Source: Zygaena filipendulae
Taxonomy: Eukaryota > Arthropoda > Insecta > Lepidoptera > Zygaenidae
Length of the DNA stretch: 64,000 bases
Direction of reading: 5' to 3'
NCBI GenBank assembly: GCA_907165275.2
Contig: OU015669.1
Location: forward strand, 1,572,501-1,636,500
Below are positions 11,349-21,804 of the stretch, piece by piece (position 1 is the first letter of the stretch; every line of letters starts with the position of its first letter). The notes under the pieces are model-generated. The model did no database searches and was not told the DNA's origin. It saw nothing but the letters and a program-made list of their open reading frames with translations. Both the position numbers and the translations under genes were made by a program.

Positions 11349-12327
11349 CTAGTACTGTGGGCATTGCAAGTGGTGGATGCATTTCCCTGAGAGTTCGTCC
11401 CTGACGGTGGGCGGGTCGCAGTAGCACGCCGTGAAGTCGCACAGGTTCCCGCCCGCCGTGTCTTCCACTGGGTTCTTGTTCCTGCAAGTGGGCTCAGGCA
11501 TCTTGTAGCCGCAGGCCGAGGAGTACGCGTAGGTGCCTACCTCGCACTGCTGGATACCTGAGAACAATGATCATTCATTTTTTTTATATTCAAATCATAT
11601 CATAATATATTCTTTAGTGTTACTAGAATAAGAATTAAAATACATAGATAAGTAACTGAAACAGACAAAAAGGGCAGCCTTATTGCTTAAAAGTAACTTC
11701 TTCCAGGCAGTCATGACTGGAACCAAGATAACAAAGTTATGGTGGGTGATGCTAAAAATACGCAGTACTCGAGCCTGGTATGTCACTCTCGTCTCACCCA
11801 GCAAAATGTACAGTGTCTTGTAAAGTTAGATAAGGAATTCAATCTTTGACAGGCGTTAATCTTAACTCAGAAACATCAGGGCAATTATGTAACTTTTGTT
11901 GCTATCATATTTCAGTTTCAATCAGAAAAATTGCGTTTTTGTGAATTAATCATGTTTAGGCAGCTTCAACTTTTGAAATATGTTTATTTTCATTGATTGC
12001 TAGATATTGTAGGTGTCAAAAGTTGCATATTGTAATCGCAAAACCGTCATATTTTTGATTGCAACCGAAAAATGATAGAAACAAAAGTTATAAGCCCCTC
12101 AGATGGTGCTATAAGAATATTTCCATGCGGGAAGTTATTAGACCGAGCGAAGTGCGGTCGCTCAGGTATTTATTTTTAATTGTAATGCGGATGAAGTATA
12201 TCAAATTGAACTTACATCTCCCTCCTACGTAAATGCAACCTCTAGGGTTTTCTTCGGGCTTTGGTTCGCTGAATGCGCTGGCGCAGCCGACCACGGCGAT
12301 GAAGCAGAGAACAATAGCAACCTTCAT
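11349..12327 (-). CDS. TIL-like secreted protease inhibitor C
   Basis: Exon 1 is 12216-12327 and exon 2 is 11349-11557; the product is 106 residues. Residues 1 to about 19 form the signal peptide, followed by a short charged linker (SEPKPEENP) and RGCIYVGGR. The intron splits the Cys38 codon. Exon 2 carries C42, C53, C62, C77, FTA, C82, C84, a PPTVRDE stretch, C97-region KCI and QCPQY. In silkworm relatives the P1 residue is the one just before the CxC pair, here Ala81 (from memory). Small P1 residues favour subtilisin/elastase-like proteases. A TATAAAAG box is at 12391-12398, with a GCAGT initiator near 12365. Gene D is a recent duplicate; their second exons differ at about four residues, all in the first half. 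Confidence 0.82.
11878..12099. mobile_element. MITE with AGGGGCTTAT-type termini, copy 2
   Basis: Termini AGGGCAATTATGTAACTTTT and the complement of AGGGGCTTATAACTTTTGTT continue into matching inner arms. It lies in the intron of gene C and matches 8533-8794. Confidence 0.7.
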
Positions 12328-12362
12328 GATGTATATGACCTGTGTCTTAAGTGTCAAAAACG

Positions 12363-12398
12363 ACTGCAAATAAGCACTAATACCAGTCACCTTTTATA
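12363..12398 (-). promoter_or_regulatory. Core promoter of gene C
   Basis: On the minus strand TATAAAAG (12391-12398) is followed 33 bases later by a GCAGT initiator centred at 12365, giving a 5' UTR of about 38 bases. The gene D equivalent, TATAAAAGGTGGC near 15972-15980, is nearly identical. Confidence 0.55.
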
Positions 12399-12597
12399 CT
12401 TCTGAGTGATTTACATAAATACATTATTACACTATTGCTATCTATATATATTTGCATAACGATCTCAAGATCTGAAGATAAACCTACCGATTCCTAAACT
12501 CACCTATTCCACACTTTCAATCCAGTGTCTTAATCTGACACGATGCTTTTACATACCTACTGTTACTGATTGAATGTACCTAATTAACCGCCGCACT

Positions 12598-12824
12598 CAG
12601 AGTCGACTTTAATGATTACTTAGTTAAGTATAGATTTTTAACACAAAACTGCAGCACTTAGACAAGTTTGATAAATTAATGTTAATTGGCATTTAACTAA
12701 TTAAGTTACATCTCATTAAATGCCAATTAACATTAATTTACTAAACGTCTCTGATTGCGGCAGTTTTGTTTTAAAAATCTATACTTAACTAAGTAATCAT
12801 TAAAGCCGACTGTGAGTGCGGCCG
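12598..12824. mobile_element. Long-palindrome MITE, copy 2
   Basis: Same family as 1483-1719. TTAA occurs on both sides. The right arm carries CCGACTGTGAGTGCGGCCG, a subfamily variant. Confidence 0.85.
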
Positions 12825-12958
12825 TTAATGAACAACCCAGGGTCATAGCTACCGCCATATCAACCGTATCAATGATGCGGGGCTATCGGGCTACCAGAGG
12901 CCCCTAACGTGTGTAAGAAAAATATTGTAAAATTGTATCCACAATTTTATGTCACTAA

Positions 12959-13450
12959 CGGCCGCACTCAGAGTCGATTTTATTTATTACTTGGTTAAGT
13001 ATAGATTTTTAAAACAAAACTGCCGCAATCAGAGACGTTCAGTAAATTAATGTTAATTGGCATTTAATGAGATGTAACTTAATTAGTTAAATGCAAATAA
13101 ACATTAATTTATTAAACTTGTCTGATTGCGGCAGTTTTGTTTTAAAAATCGATACTTAACTAAGTAATCATTAAAGTCGACTCTGAGTGCGGCGGTTAGA
13201 CAAGTTTGATAAATTAATGTTAATAGGCATTTAACTAATTAAGTTACATCTCATTAAATGCCAATTAACATTAATTTACTGAACGTCTCTGCTTGCGACA
13301 GTTTTGTTTTAAAAATCTATACTTAACTAAGTAATCATTAAAGTCGACTGTGAGTGCGGCCGTTAGTGACATAAAATTGTAGACGTTAGTAACTTAATTA
13401 GTTAAATGCCAATTAACATTAATTTATTAAACTTGTCTGATTGCGGCAGT
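12959..13450. mobile_element. Nested array of long-palindrome MITE copies
   Basis: A full copy (12959-13195) is followed directly by a 3' part of a second copy (13196 to about 13362) and a third partial piece (13390-13450). The outer flanks are inverted (TTTTATGTCACTAA on the left, TTAGTGACATAAAA on the right), so the array is part of a larger palindrome. Confidence 0.75.
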
Positions 13451-14011
13451 GGATAAATTTTTCACCTTACGCTCATGTGCATGGAGCGAAATGGCCAAGC
13501 CACATATTCTGACTAAGGTGTAGAGTTTGATAAGTTATGCCTTGTAGAGTTAGGGTGTGTAGAGTTATAAGCTTGGCTCTACATGAGATCGGATAACTTT
13601 TTGACAGCGCCCGTCATAATATGGTCTCGTCTTGGCATCATTTTACATGAATTTTTTTTTTGGTGGAATATATATTTCATAGAATATTTTGTGTGAAATT
13701 AACAATCATTTACATACATACATATTGTACCTATTATTTAGATATTCTTCTGCATAATATTATCATTACCGTCGAACAAACCAATAAAATAAGTATTTAA
13801 AACGAAACAGTAAGATTTTTTATTGTTAAGAAACTATAAAATAGGATAAAATAGTGAGACAAAAATCTCTAAAATAAATTATTTTAAATTGAAACTTTTA
13901 TTTTTTACACAAAACAAAAAAAATCTCATCAGACATCAGAAAAATGACGAACAACCGTCCAAGAATTCAGTCGTCTACGCGTAGAGTTTATCGAAATCTT
14001 CTATCAGGTCC

Positions 14012-15909
14012 TCAGTATTGTGGGCATTGCAAGTGGTGGATGCATTTCCCTGAGAGTTCGTCCCTGACGGTGGGCGGGTCGCAGTAGCACGCCGTGAAGT
14101 CGCACAGGTTTCCGCCCGCCGTGTCTTCCACTGGGTTCTGGTTCCTGCAAGTGGGCTCAGGCATCTTGTAGCCGCAGGCCGAGGAGTACGCGTGGGTGCC
14201 TTCCTCGCACTCCTGGATACCTGAGAACAATAATAACGGGGCACCTGCATGATTTTTTTCCAGTCTACAGTGAACGGCCGGTAATCCCGAAAAACGTTTT
14301 CCAGCCGGGCTAAGATGCGCAAGACGATAAAATTTTATCGAGCCATTTTATCGTGTTGCGCATCTTAGCCCCGCAGGACAGTGTCGGACTATCGGATTTG
14401 TCGGATACATAGTTTTATAGATAAAGAGATTATAGAAGATAGAGAGATTATAGACTTACTACTTACAACCCCTATTACATAAGGGACAGCAAATTTTGGG
14501 GTCAATTTTGAATATTTGATTTTGAAAATCAAAACTGAATATTACGCACATTTCCCCAACGCATAGATGCATCCACGCGGGTACAAAGCAGCGTCGGCGA
14601 ATGTGAAGCTTACTACAGCAATTAAACACAGGTAACTAGCGGCCCTCATTATGAAGTTAAATACACACAAGATTTTTCCTAACGATGTTACTATGCTACT
14701 AACTTGCTGAGTGTCAACTACACTGAACTAATTTGGTTTGCGGACAATTTATACAAAGGTGTGATCTGCCTCTACGTGACCATTCCGTGTACTTTAACTG
14801 GTACTAAGTTGAAAAAATTCTACCTCATGTATTGCTTAGGTAGTTGTTTACAAGTTTCTGGTGTACTAGTTACACGTACTTGTTTAGCAATAATGGGCAT
14901 GTTGACTAATTTTATTTTTAGTCCATCTTGTAGATTATTAAAAAATATTGGACACGTATTTTTTCTTTTTTTACGTTATCAAAATATTACGGCGATATAT
15001 TGAGTCGAAATTTCGCGTGACGTCACTATTCTGACAGTTTGTATGGCGGTTTTTGCGGTTAGTGACGTCACGACCCCCTCACCCTAAACTTTAATGCGCT
15101 TTATCTCTGTATATTTCAATTTATTTGAAAAAGCAAAAAATTCGTGTCTATTGTTTTTTTATTTTCTAACTGACGGACTAATTAGAATTTTGATTTTCAA
15201 TAGTAGTCAACATCCCTATTGTCTGCGACTTCGCACATCTTGTGTTAGTAGCTGTTCTGGCGTCAATAATAATATTAATAGTAATATTCCACTTCACAAC
15301 ACACAGATCTACTTGATCTGACACTAAGCTATGAGATTGTGTCGTGGAAACCAAGCAAACGTAGTATGTACTACATAATATTACATATATATTATACTAT
15401 AGATATATATACACGCTCAAACTGAAAAATAGAACCCTGTGTTCTTCACACAAAGTCCACCCCCACCGGGAATCGAACCCGGAACCTCTTGATTAGCGGG
15501 CAGGCATGGTGAGTGATGACCTACTGCGCCAATCAGGCAGACATATTATTATAATCCTTCTAATATTATAAATGTGAAAGTGTGGATGTTTAGATGTTTG
15601 GATGTTTGTTACTCAATCACGTAAAAACGGCTGAAGGGATTTGGATGAAATTTGGCATGCACGTTGTCAGGGGTACAGAGAAGGACATAGGCAACTTTTG
15701 TCCCGGAATTCCCGCGGGATCTCCGAAATTAACGCGATCGAAACCGCGGGGAACTGATAGTATCTAATACATGCGAATCATATAAAATTTAACTTACATC
15801 TCCCTCCTGCGTAGATGCAACCTCTAGAGTTTTCTTCGGGCTTTGGTTCGCTGAATGCGCTGGCGCAGCCAACCACGGCGATGAAGCAGAGAACAATGGC
15901 GACCTTCAT
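14012..15909 (-). CDS. TIL-like secreted protease inhibitor D
   Basis: Exon 2 is 14012-14220. Exon 1, by homology to gene C, is 15798-15909; the spliced product is 106 residues. The signal peptide and linker differ from C by two residues (SRGCIYAGGR). Exon 2 begins GT after TTCTCAG and encodes IQECEEGTHAYSSACGYK and the rest of the ten-cysteine TIL-like domain, with Ala before the CxC pair. A second possible first exon (D', 14550-14649) lies inside this intron. It joins exon 2 in frame and would give a 102-residue protein with a different N-terminus. The intron also holds a hairpin MITE, a TGACGTCA MITE, a SINE head and a Helitron-like copy. Confidence 0.78.
14306..14372. mobile_element. Short hairpin MITE, GGGCTAAGATGCGCAA termini
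   Basis: A 67-bp palindromic relic of the 4291-4402 family. It sits 86 bases upstream of the gene D exon 2 acceptor, a placement like that of the gene B copy. Confidence 0.7.
14550..14649 (-). CDS. Extra first exon D' inside the gene D intron
   Basis: The exon encodes 33 codons plus T: a signal peptide (MRAASYLCLIAVVSFTFA) and ALYPRGCIYALGK. It is followed by a GTGCGT donor, which is weaker than the usual GTAAGT. The phase matches exon 2 at 14012-14220, giving a complete 102-residue inhibitor. It has its own TATA and TCAGT elements. Its sequence is closer to the A/F type of first exon (LYPRGCIY) than to C/D. It is either an alternative first exon of gene D or the surviving first exon of a gene whose second exon was lost. 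Confidence 0.68.
14722..14753 (-). promoter_or_regulatory. Core promoter of first exon D'
   Basis: On the minus strand TATAAAT (14747-14753) is followed 29 bases later by a perfect arthropod initiator TCAGT (A+1 at 14724). This gives a 75-base 5' UTR to the D' start codon. The spacing is canonical. Confidence 0.65.
14895..15216 (+). mobile_element. TGACGTCA-bearing MITE, complete copy
   Basis: Termini are GGGCATGTTGACTA and the complement of GGGATGTTGACTA. The core has two perfect TGACGTCA palindromes (15018-15025, 15063-15070) within a CGTGACGTCACTA inverted repeat. About 322 bp. A small open frame inside is incidental. Confidence 0.8.
15400..15542 (-). mobile_element. tRNA-derived SINE
   Basis: The minus strand shows A-box-like TGGCGCAGTAGG and B-box GGTTCGATTCC. 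It continues into GTGAAGAACACAGGGTTCTA and a TA-rich tail. A second copy is at 35270-35430 and a diverged one at 59270-59395. It lies in the intron of gene D. Confidence 0.65.
15555..15760 (+). mobile_element. Miniature Helitron-like element
   Basis: The 5' end TCCTTCTAATATTATAAATG is preceded by A. The 3' end is degenerate (GAACTGATAG). It ends 37 bases from the gene D exon 1 donor. Confidence 0.7.
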
Positions 15910-16133
15910 GATAAGGCTTTTGAGTGTCAAAAACGTATTCAGCGACTACACATAGGTTTACTCAATAGCCACCTTTTATACCTCTAAGATAAGACGTAAA
16001 TCTACATAAGTAAATAATATTATATTATATTGCCGAAATATATTTACATATTGATAGATTTATATTTTAAAAGAATACTGGCCTAGTGCCAAGGCTTCCG
16101 TGAAAACGTACACCGTTAAAGTTGTGAGCTAGT

Positions 16134-16435
16134 AATGGGCATGTTGACTAATTTTTTTTTAGTCCGTCTTGTAGATTAATAAAAAATATTTGAATCTTAT
16201 TTTTTTTCTTTTTTTACGTAATAAAAAAATAACGGCGATACATTGAGTTGCGCGTGACGTCACTAACCGGAGCAGTTTGTATGGCGGCCTATACCGGTTA
16301 GTGACGTCACGAGCCCCCACCCTAACCTTTAGTGCGCTTTATCTCTGTATATTTTCATTTATTTGAAAAGCAAAAAATACGTGTCCATTATTTTTTTTAT
16401 TTTCTAACTGACGGCCTAATTTTTGATTTTTTTAT
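16134..16435 (+). mobile_element. TGACGTCA-bearing MITE
   Basis: The 5' terminus GGGCATGTTGACTA is intact; TGACGTCA lies at 16255-16262 and 16302-16309. The 3' end is eroded after GACGGCCTAATTTTTGATT. It lies about 150 bases upstream of the gene D TATA box. Confidence 0.75.
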
Positions 16436-16447
16436 TTTATTCTTATT

Positions 16448-17011
16448 TATTTATTTAATAATACTAATATTATAAATGCGAAAGTAACTCTGTCTGTCTG
16501 TTTTTCTGTCTGTCTGTTAAGCTTTCACGCCTTAAGGACTCTAACCGATCATCATGAAATTTTGCATACACATCGTCAGGGGTACAGGGAAGGACATAGG
16601 GTACTTCTTGTCCTGGAATTCACGCGGAAACTCCGAAATTAACGTGGGTGAAACCACAGGGAACAGCTAGTATTGTAAATGCGAAAGTTTTTGTGCGTGT
16701 ACGAGGGTTGATGCATACGGATTGATTTGGATGAAATTTGGTGTGCAGGTAGAATATTCGATAATATGCTCTGTATTCTGGATAACTTTGCGATCGCAAT
16801 GATCAATAAAATTACTAGCTGTTCCTCGCAGTTTCACTTGCGTTCATTTCAGAGTTCCCGCGGGAATTCCAGGATAAACTATACGTAAAACCTTCCTCTT
16901 GAATCACTCTATCTATTGGTGAAAACCGCATAAAAAACCGTTCAGTAGTTTTTGAGTTAATCGCGAAAAGACAGACAGACGCGGCAAAGGACTTCGCTTT
17001 TTTTTGATATG
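16448..17011. mobile_element. Two Helitron-like elements in opposite orientation
   Basis: A plus copy ends at 16670 with GAACAGCTAG then T. A minus copy starts at about 16818 (CTAGCTGTTCCTCGC) and extends to about 17011 with the AGACAGACG motif. Confidence 0.6.
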
Positions 17012-17639
17012 TAATGATATTTTTAATAGTTACCTACCTACCTGCTTCAGTAGTTTTGAAATTCAACTTTTATGGATGGAATAGTGAGAACAGTAAGAGG
17101 AACCGCTATAGTTTGTATTATTATTAATTTATTTCATATTAATTAAAGTAAAAACAATATGAATAAATATAGTACTATGAAAAATTCAAAATTATTAAAA
17201 AAAAAATATTACATAAGTAAAAGCATAGGTTATTTAATATTGACACTTCTTTTTTTTACACTCAACAAAAGTCGATAGGGGACAAAAACGATTGAATCCT
17301 TAAGGATTCTGTGGGCACTTCGAGGGATGCACACATTTGCCTGACGCCTCATCCCTGACCGTGGGCGCGTCGCAGTAGCAGGCGGTGAAGTCGCAAACCT
17401 CGCGCATACTCAGGTCTATAACAGGGTGTTGGTTCTTGCAAGTGGCTTCAGGCATCACGTAATCGCAGCCGGTTGTGTACGAGTGGGTGCCTTCCTCGCA
17501 TTCTTTGAAACCTGAAAATAGAAAATATTAACGTAATTTTTAATAAATCAACAACTACAAATCACAACTTAAATACAGGCTAATGTCTCCCACAATATGT
17601 TACGCGTATTATCGACTACGCTGCAACTAGTTTCAAACA

Positions 17640-17778
17640 GGCTATTTTACTAAATTTTTGTTTTTAGTACGTCCTGTAGATTCATGAAAAATATTAGACG
17701 AGTAGTTTTTACATAATTGTAATAACTGAGAGACGTTGAGTCGAAATGTCGCGTGACGTCACAATCAGGTACATGCAT
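17640..17778 (+). mobile_element. Left half of a MITE split by the LINE
   Basis: The segment from ACTAAATTTTTGTTTTTAGT to CGCGTGACGTCACAATCAG follows the 5' half of the TGACGTCA MITE. The matching 3' half resumes at about 21893, on the far side of the retrotransposon. Confidence 0.7.
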
Positions 17779-17899
17779 AATGCATATAATAATAATAATA
17801 ATAATAATAATTCTTTATTTCGGAATATTAAAAAATCCATACTAACATTTAAAATATAAAAATAAAATAAAATATTAATAAAAAATCCACGAGCAATAT

Positions 17900-20677
17900 C
17901 TATTTAAGATTTCCACTGTGGTGCACAGACAGCCAATGCCTGAAGAAGTTGTTATCTGGGCACTCAGCGATCGTCCTCAGGATCCCATTGGATGATGCAC
18001 GCAAACGAGACCAGAAGGACTCGATGCGAGATCGGAGGATGGCATAAAAATCGGAGACTCCCGCCTCGGCGAACATGCCCGACGCGCTACAGTAGCGGGG
18101 TTTTTTCATTAATATCCGAAAAGCGTTATTGTATTGTATTCTGAATGTACTATAAGATTTCCTGTTATATGTAGACCAAAGTTGACAAGTATAGAAATTT
18201 TGACAATAAGTTGTGAATAAGGTAATTTTGACAATATCGTTGCATTTTGCAAACCTCCGCGCGAGCATGTTACACCGTACAGCGAGAGCTCGCCGTTCTC
18301 GCTCCATATCCTCGTCGTCCTTGAGGTCGTCTGTAAGAATGTGACCCAGATACTTAAATCTTCTCACAACCCGCACTGGTGATCCATTTAAGAATACTGT
18401 AGGTACCCTCTCCGGGCCTCCTTTCCATTTAAAAATAACAATTTCTGTTTTTTTATCATTATACTGAAGCCCATGTGAATCAGCATACTGAGCACAGACG
18501 TCCAACAATTTTCTAAGACCCTTGATCGATGGACTGAGGAGGACCATGTCATCGGCGTAACTTAGATTATTAACACAGAGATTTCCTATATGGCATCCGA
18601 CTTTGGTCCTCCTCAGTTCAACTATCAGGTTGTTTATATAAAGGTTAAAGAGGTCCGGAGAGGTCAACCCCCCTTGACGCACACCGCAGCCTAACATATA
18701 CTCATTAGAAAGCGTGTCGCCCCATCTCACATTATTTACTTGGTTCCCATACCAATACCTCAGCAGATTCACAATACTACCATTAACATTAGTTTTGTCG
18801 AGTTTTGCCCATAATAAATTATAATTTACCAGGTCAAAGGCACGACTAAGATCTAAAAAACAGGCATAAACCGAGGTCTCACGAGCGATATAGTATTGTA
18901 CTGTATGTTTCAGGCTAAAAATTTCTGAATCCGTCGAGACACCAGCACGAAAGCCAAATTGTGCATCATCAATTTCAATTTCACTCACCAGTGCAGGTTG
19001 CAGAAGTCGTTCGAGTACTTTTCCAATAATTGTACCTAACGAAATCGGTCTAAAGTTGCTCAATTTAGATAAGTCTCCGGTTTTATTTTTCGGTACTGGA
19101 ACCACCACAGTTCTCATCAAGTCAGCAGGTAGGTACCCAGACCCTAAACATGCGTTAAATAGTTCAGATAGAACTCGACACATTTCATATCCTGCGAACA
19201 GAATGTGCTCGATACTAAGGCAGTCAAAACCAGGTGATTTTCCTCTCTTCATTTTACGTACTACGGAAGCTACATCGTCAGCTGTGAAAGTCGGTTCACG
19301 GACAGTGGAAGTCCCGGTGTTTGACTCCACGCGCACATCCTCCACGCAGGATGGAGGCACAATCTTAAAATGTTTCGCAAACAAGTTGGCTATATCACTA
19401 TGATTTACTAATTTTTCAACTGAAACAGGTACAGCACTTTTCCCATTTAACTTTTTCGTGTCTTTCCAAAACTTAACAAAATTCTTATCAATCCTACTTT
19501 CCGCTAAAATATTCATTTTAATTTTTTCTTCGTTATTCTGACACCATTTTAAATTTCTTTTAAATATCCTGCGGCTATTACACATAGTTTCAAACACAGC
19601 CCCAGATCTGGGCTTACCATGACTTAACCAGCACATGTAATCTAAGCGCGCAGTCTGGTGACTCACTCGAACGTGGTGGTTCCATCCTGCAACTACTTTT
19701 TTCTTCGTTTTTGCACGACACTGGAAATCATAACTTAAAATTGACGCTGTTTGTATAACGTTAATAATTTTTGAATAAAAATTGTCAATTATATTACGTT
19801 CATACGTATTATCACAGTATAAAGATATTGATTTAAGATTATCATCACATAGTTTATAATAACTATCGATTTTATCGTCACTCCTGTTGCCCCACTTAAT
19901 TTTTGAACTTTGTATAGGTGCATTATTGGTTTTATTCACTATAAGACATCCCATATCACAAGTAATCATAAGCGGTAAATGATCCGACCAATTGACAACG
20001 TATTCTATGTGTATCTTAGTTATAGTGTCCCACGCTGCACAAGTAGTTAGACAGTGATCAAGCCAGCGCCTCGTGCCATGAGCCTCACTCATAAACGTAA
20101 ATGAATCGCTATCAACACCCAAATAATCCATATCCGCACATAGTAACAACTGTTCAGAACAAAATGACAACATTTCGCGTGCGAATCTGGTACCAGGATG
20201 CGAATTGAAATCACCCAGCACGTACGCCGCCGCCAGACCACTATCCTCCACAAGTGAATACACATTTGCGAGCACATCAGTGAATTCAGGGAGGTTTTCT
20301 TGACAGTCCACCGGCATATACACGTTTATGATTAGAAAGTCATTTGGACCAACGTTGATACGTACAGCACACAAACGATCATTAGTACAACCAACTATTG
20401 ATACTCTAGAGAAGATCGACTTGCGCCACAAAATAGCTAAACCACCATATGGACGCCCACGTAGAATTCCCGCACTAGTATCGATCGATGATTTCGCTGT
20501 GTATCCGAAATCATCGTCAATTTCACTCAGGAAATTGAGATCATGCGGAAGTAGCCACGTTTCCTGTATAGCTATGATATCTGCACTTTTACAGAGCATT
20601 CTTATGTTATGTACAGATCTCTTTATTGACTTGCAGTTGAAACTCGCCATAACGATATCTTTAGGTGTACTGTCCAT
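17900..20677 (-). CDS. LINE ORF2: AP endonuclease and reverse transcriptase
   Basis: 925 residues. An APE-type endonuclease occupies the N-terminal about 240 residues, with QETW (38-41), GDFNSHPG (155-162), the RRWLDHC region (203-209) and SDHLPL (231-236). The reverse transcriptase follows, with GKSPGFD (479-485), NFRPISL (541-547), LDLSRAFD (608-615), GVRQGG (665-670) and the catalytic YADD (707-710). It would nick target DNA and prime reverse transcription of its own RNA. The start codon overlaps the ORF1 stop as TAATG, suggesting termination-reinitiation. No internal stop or frameshift suggests a young, possibly active copy. Confidence 0.92.
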   Translation of the reverse strand: MDSTPKDIVMASFNCKSIKRSVHNIRMLCKSADIIAIQETWLLPHDLNFLSEIDDDFGYTAKSSIDTSAGILRGRPYGGLAILWRKSIFSRVSIVGCTNDRLCAVRINVGPNDFLIINVYMPVDCQENLPEFTDVLANVYSLVEDSGLAAAYVLGDFNSHPGTRFAREMLSFCSEQLLLCADMDYLGVDSDSFTFMSEAHGTRRWLDHCLTTCAAWDTITKIHIEYVVNWSDHLPLMITCDMGCLIVNKTNNAPIQSSKIKWGNRSDDKIDSYYKLCDDNLKSISLYCDNTYERNIIDNFYSKIINVIQTASILSYDFQCRAKTKKKVVAGWNHHVRVSHQTARLDYMCWLSHGKPRSGAVFETMCNSRRIFKRNLKWCQNNEEKIKMNILAESRIDKNFVKFWKDTKKLNGKSAVPVSVEKLVNHSDIANLFAKHFKIVPPSCVEDVRVESNTGTSTVREPTFTADDVASVVRKMKRGKSPGFDCLSIEHILFAGYEMCRVLSELFNACLGSGYLPADLMRTVVVPVPKNKTGDLSKLSNFRPISLGTIIGKVLERLLQPALVSEIEIDDAQFGFRAGVSTDSEIFSLKHTVQYYIARETSVYACFLDLSRAFDLVNYNLLWAKLDKTNVNGSIVNLLRYWYGNQVNNVRWGDTLSNEYMLGCGVRQGGLTSPDLFNLYINNLIVELRRTKVGCHIGNLCVNNLSYADDMVLLSPSIKGLRKLLDVCAQYADSHGLQYNDKKTEIVIFKWKGGPERVPTVFLNGSPVRVVRRFKYLGHILTDDLKDDEDMERERRALAVRCNMLARRFAKCNDIVKITLFTTYCQNFYTCQLWSTYNRKSYSTFRIQYNNAFRILMKKPRYCSASGMFAEAGVSDFYAILRSRIESFWSRLRASSNGILRTIAECPDNNFFRHWLSVHHSGNLK

Positions 20678-21804
20678 TAACGGTTATTATTGTTTCTCCT
20701 GTGGACGTCAGTCCTTTTTCGCTCCCAGAACCGACGGTAAACAATACCGACCGGCCAGAAATCATTGTTTAGGAAAATGGGTAGCTTTGAGCTAGGTAAA
20801 GTGACCTTGAATGAGTTGAACGCAGTGTCTACGTTTTGAGTCAATAACTCGACATCATTGCACGATTCTCCTCGTTCTTTGATATGTGCTAAAACTTGAT
20901 CTACGGTAATGTGTCTTTTTAAACGAGAAACGTAAATAGAACTCAAAGTCTCGGCCACTTCAATACTGGAGCTACCTTCGAGTGTGCCTCGCATATTCCT
21001 TGGTTTACTTCGCCGCCTATGCTTTACCATAGTAAATGGTTCATTGTCATCGATACTGTAGTTATCGTTATCATACGCGCAAGACGCACGTTTCATCGCT
21101 ATATCTCTATAACTAGGCGTATGCACCTGAATAGAAGGCTCCTTCTCAATATTTACTGCTCGATGTTGTGAGTTCGCAGGCTGCACTATCGCTGTGCCCC
21201 CGCTATTTAAGGTGCAGTCGCCCAGTAGCGTTGTCGTAGCATCATTTGAATCACACAAAAACTCATTCGTTTTGACTATATCATGTTGATCACTTGTCAG
21301 CCGGGACGTACAATCCATTTGAGAACGAGATAACATTCTCTCTGTCATAGAACTATCAGTTCGCATTTTTCTTAATTGCTTGTACAATTTAGTTTCAAAA
21401 GTAAATAACTCCGTCTTCGAAATTGAGTCATGGCGAAGGTTCTGTAGCTCGCATTTGAGCAAAGTCACATCCTTTAAAAGGGAAGTTACGTCAATGTGGT
21501 CGAACGTGACCGGCGGCAAACGGTTTAGATCTTTTGCCACAAAAACCGGTGTATTATCCGGATCAGTTTCCTTTAACAACTTAATAACATCTTTGATATT
21601 CTTTTTATTTTTGTCTTCTCCCTTTCTAGCCACACATCGCGAGCCGTCGTTCACAGATTCAAACAATACAGTTTTGCTTGATTCAATATCTTTATCACTA
21701 AAGCTAGTACAACATATCCGCACTATACTGAGCTCGTCAAGCACATCTAACTTATTTTGAACAAAAGTTAAGAATTCATTTATAATTATCTTTTGATTTG
21801 ACAT
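20677..21804 (-). CDS. LINE ORF1 protein
   Basis: 375 residues. The N-terminus (about 1-110) resembles the conserved ORF1 leader of CR1/L2-type elements, with a CC pair near residue 31 and a VFVAKDLNRLPP stretch. The centre is polar and probably coiled. The C-terminal part (about 285-365) looks like an RRM-type fold (IYVSRLKRH ... FNSFKVTL ... WPVGIVYRRFW). Likely role is an RNA-binding chaperone of the element's transcript. No CCHC zinc knuckles. Confidence 0.8.
   Translation of the reverse strand: MSNQKIIINEFLTFVQNKLDVLDELSIVRICCTSFSDKDIESSKTVLFESVNDGSRCVARKGEDKNKKNIKDVIKLLKETDPDNTPVFVAKDLNRLPPVTFDHIDVTSLLKDVTLLKCELQNLRHDSISKTELFTFETKLYKQLRKMRTDSSMTERMLSRSQMDCTSRLTSDQHDIVKTNEFLCDSNDATTTLLGDCTLNSGGTAIVQPANSQHRAVNIEKEPSIQVHTPSYRDIAMKRASCAYDNDNYSIDDNEPFTMVKHRRRSKPRNMRGTLEGSSSIEVAETLSSIYVSRLKRHITVDQVLAHIKERGESCNDVELLTQNVDTAFNSFKVTLPSSKLPIFLNNDFWPVGIVYRRFWERKRTDVHRRNNNNR

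Noticed and set aside
15018..15070. TGACGTCA sites as gene-specific cAMP response elements of gene D
   Set aside because: They belong to a dispersed MITE, so any effect on gene D is only a possibility and is reported at family level.
15460..15542. tRNA-like A and B boxes, also at 4978, 35350, 59300 and 63290, as tRNA genes
   Set aside because: The sequences continue into shared SINE bodies, lack a closing acceptor stem and T-run terminator, and recur as repeats.
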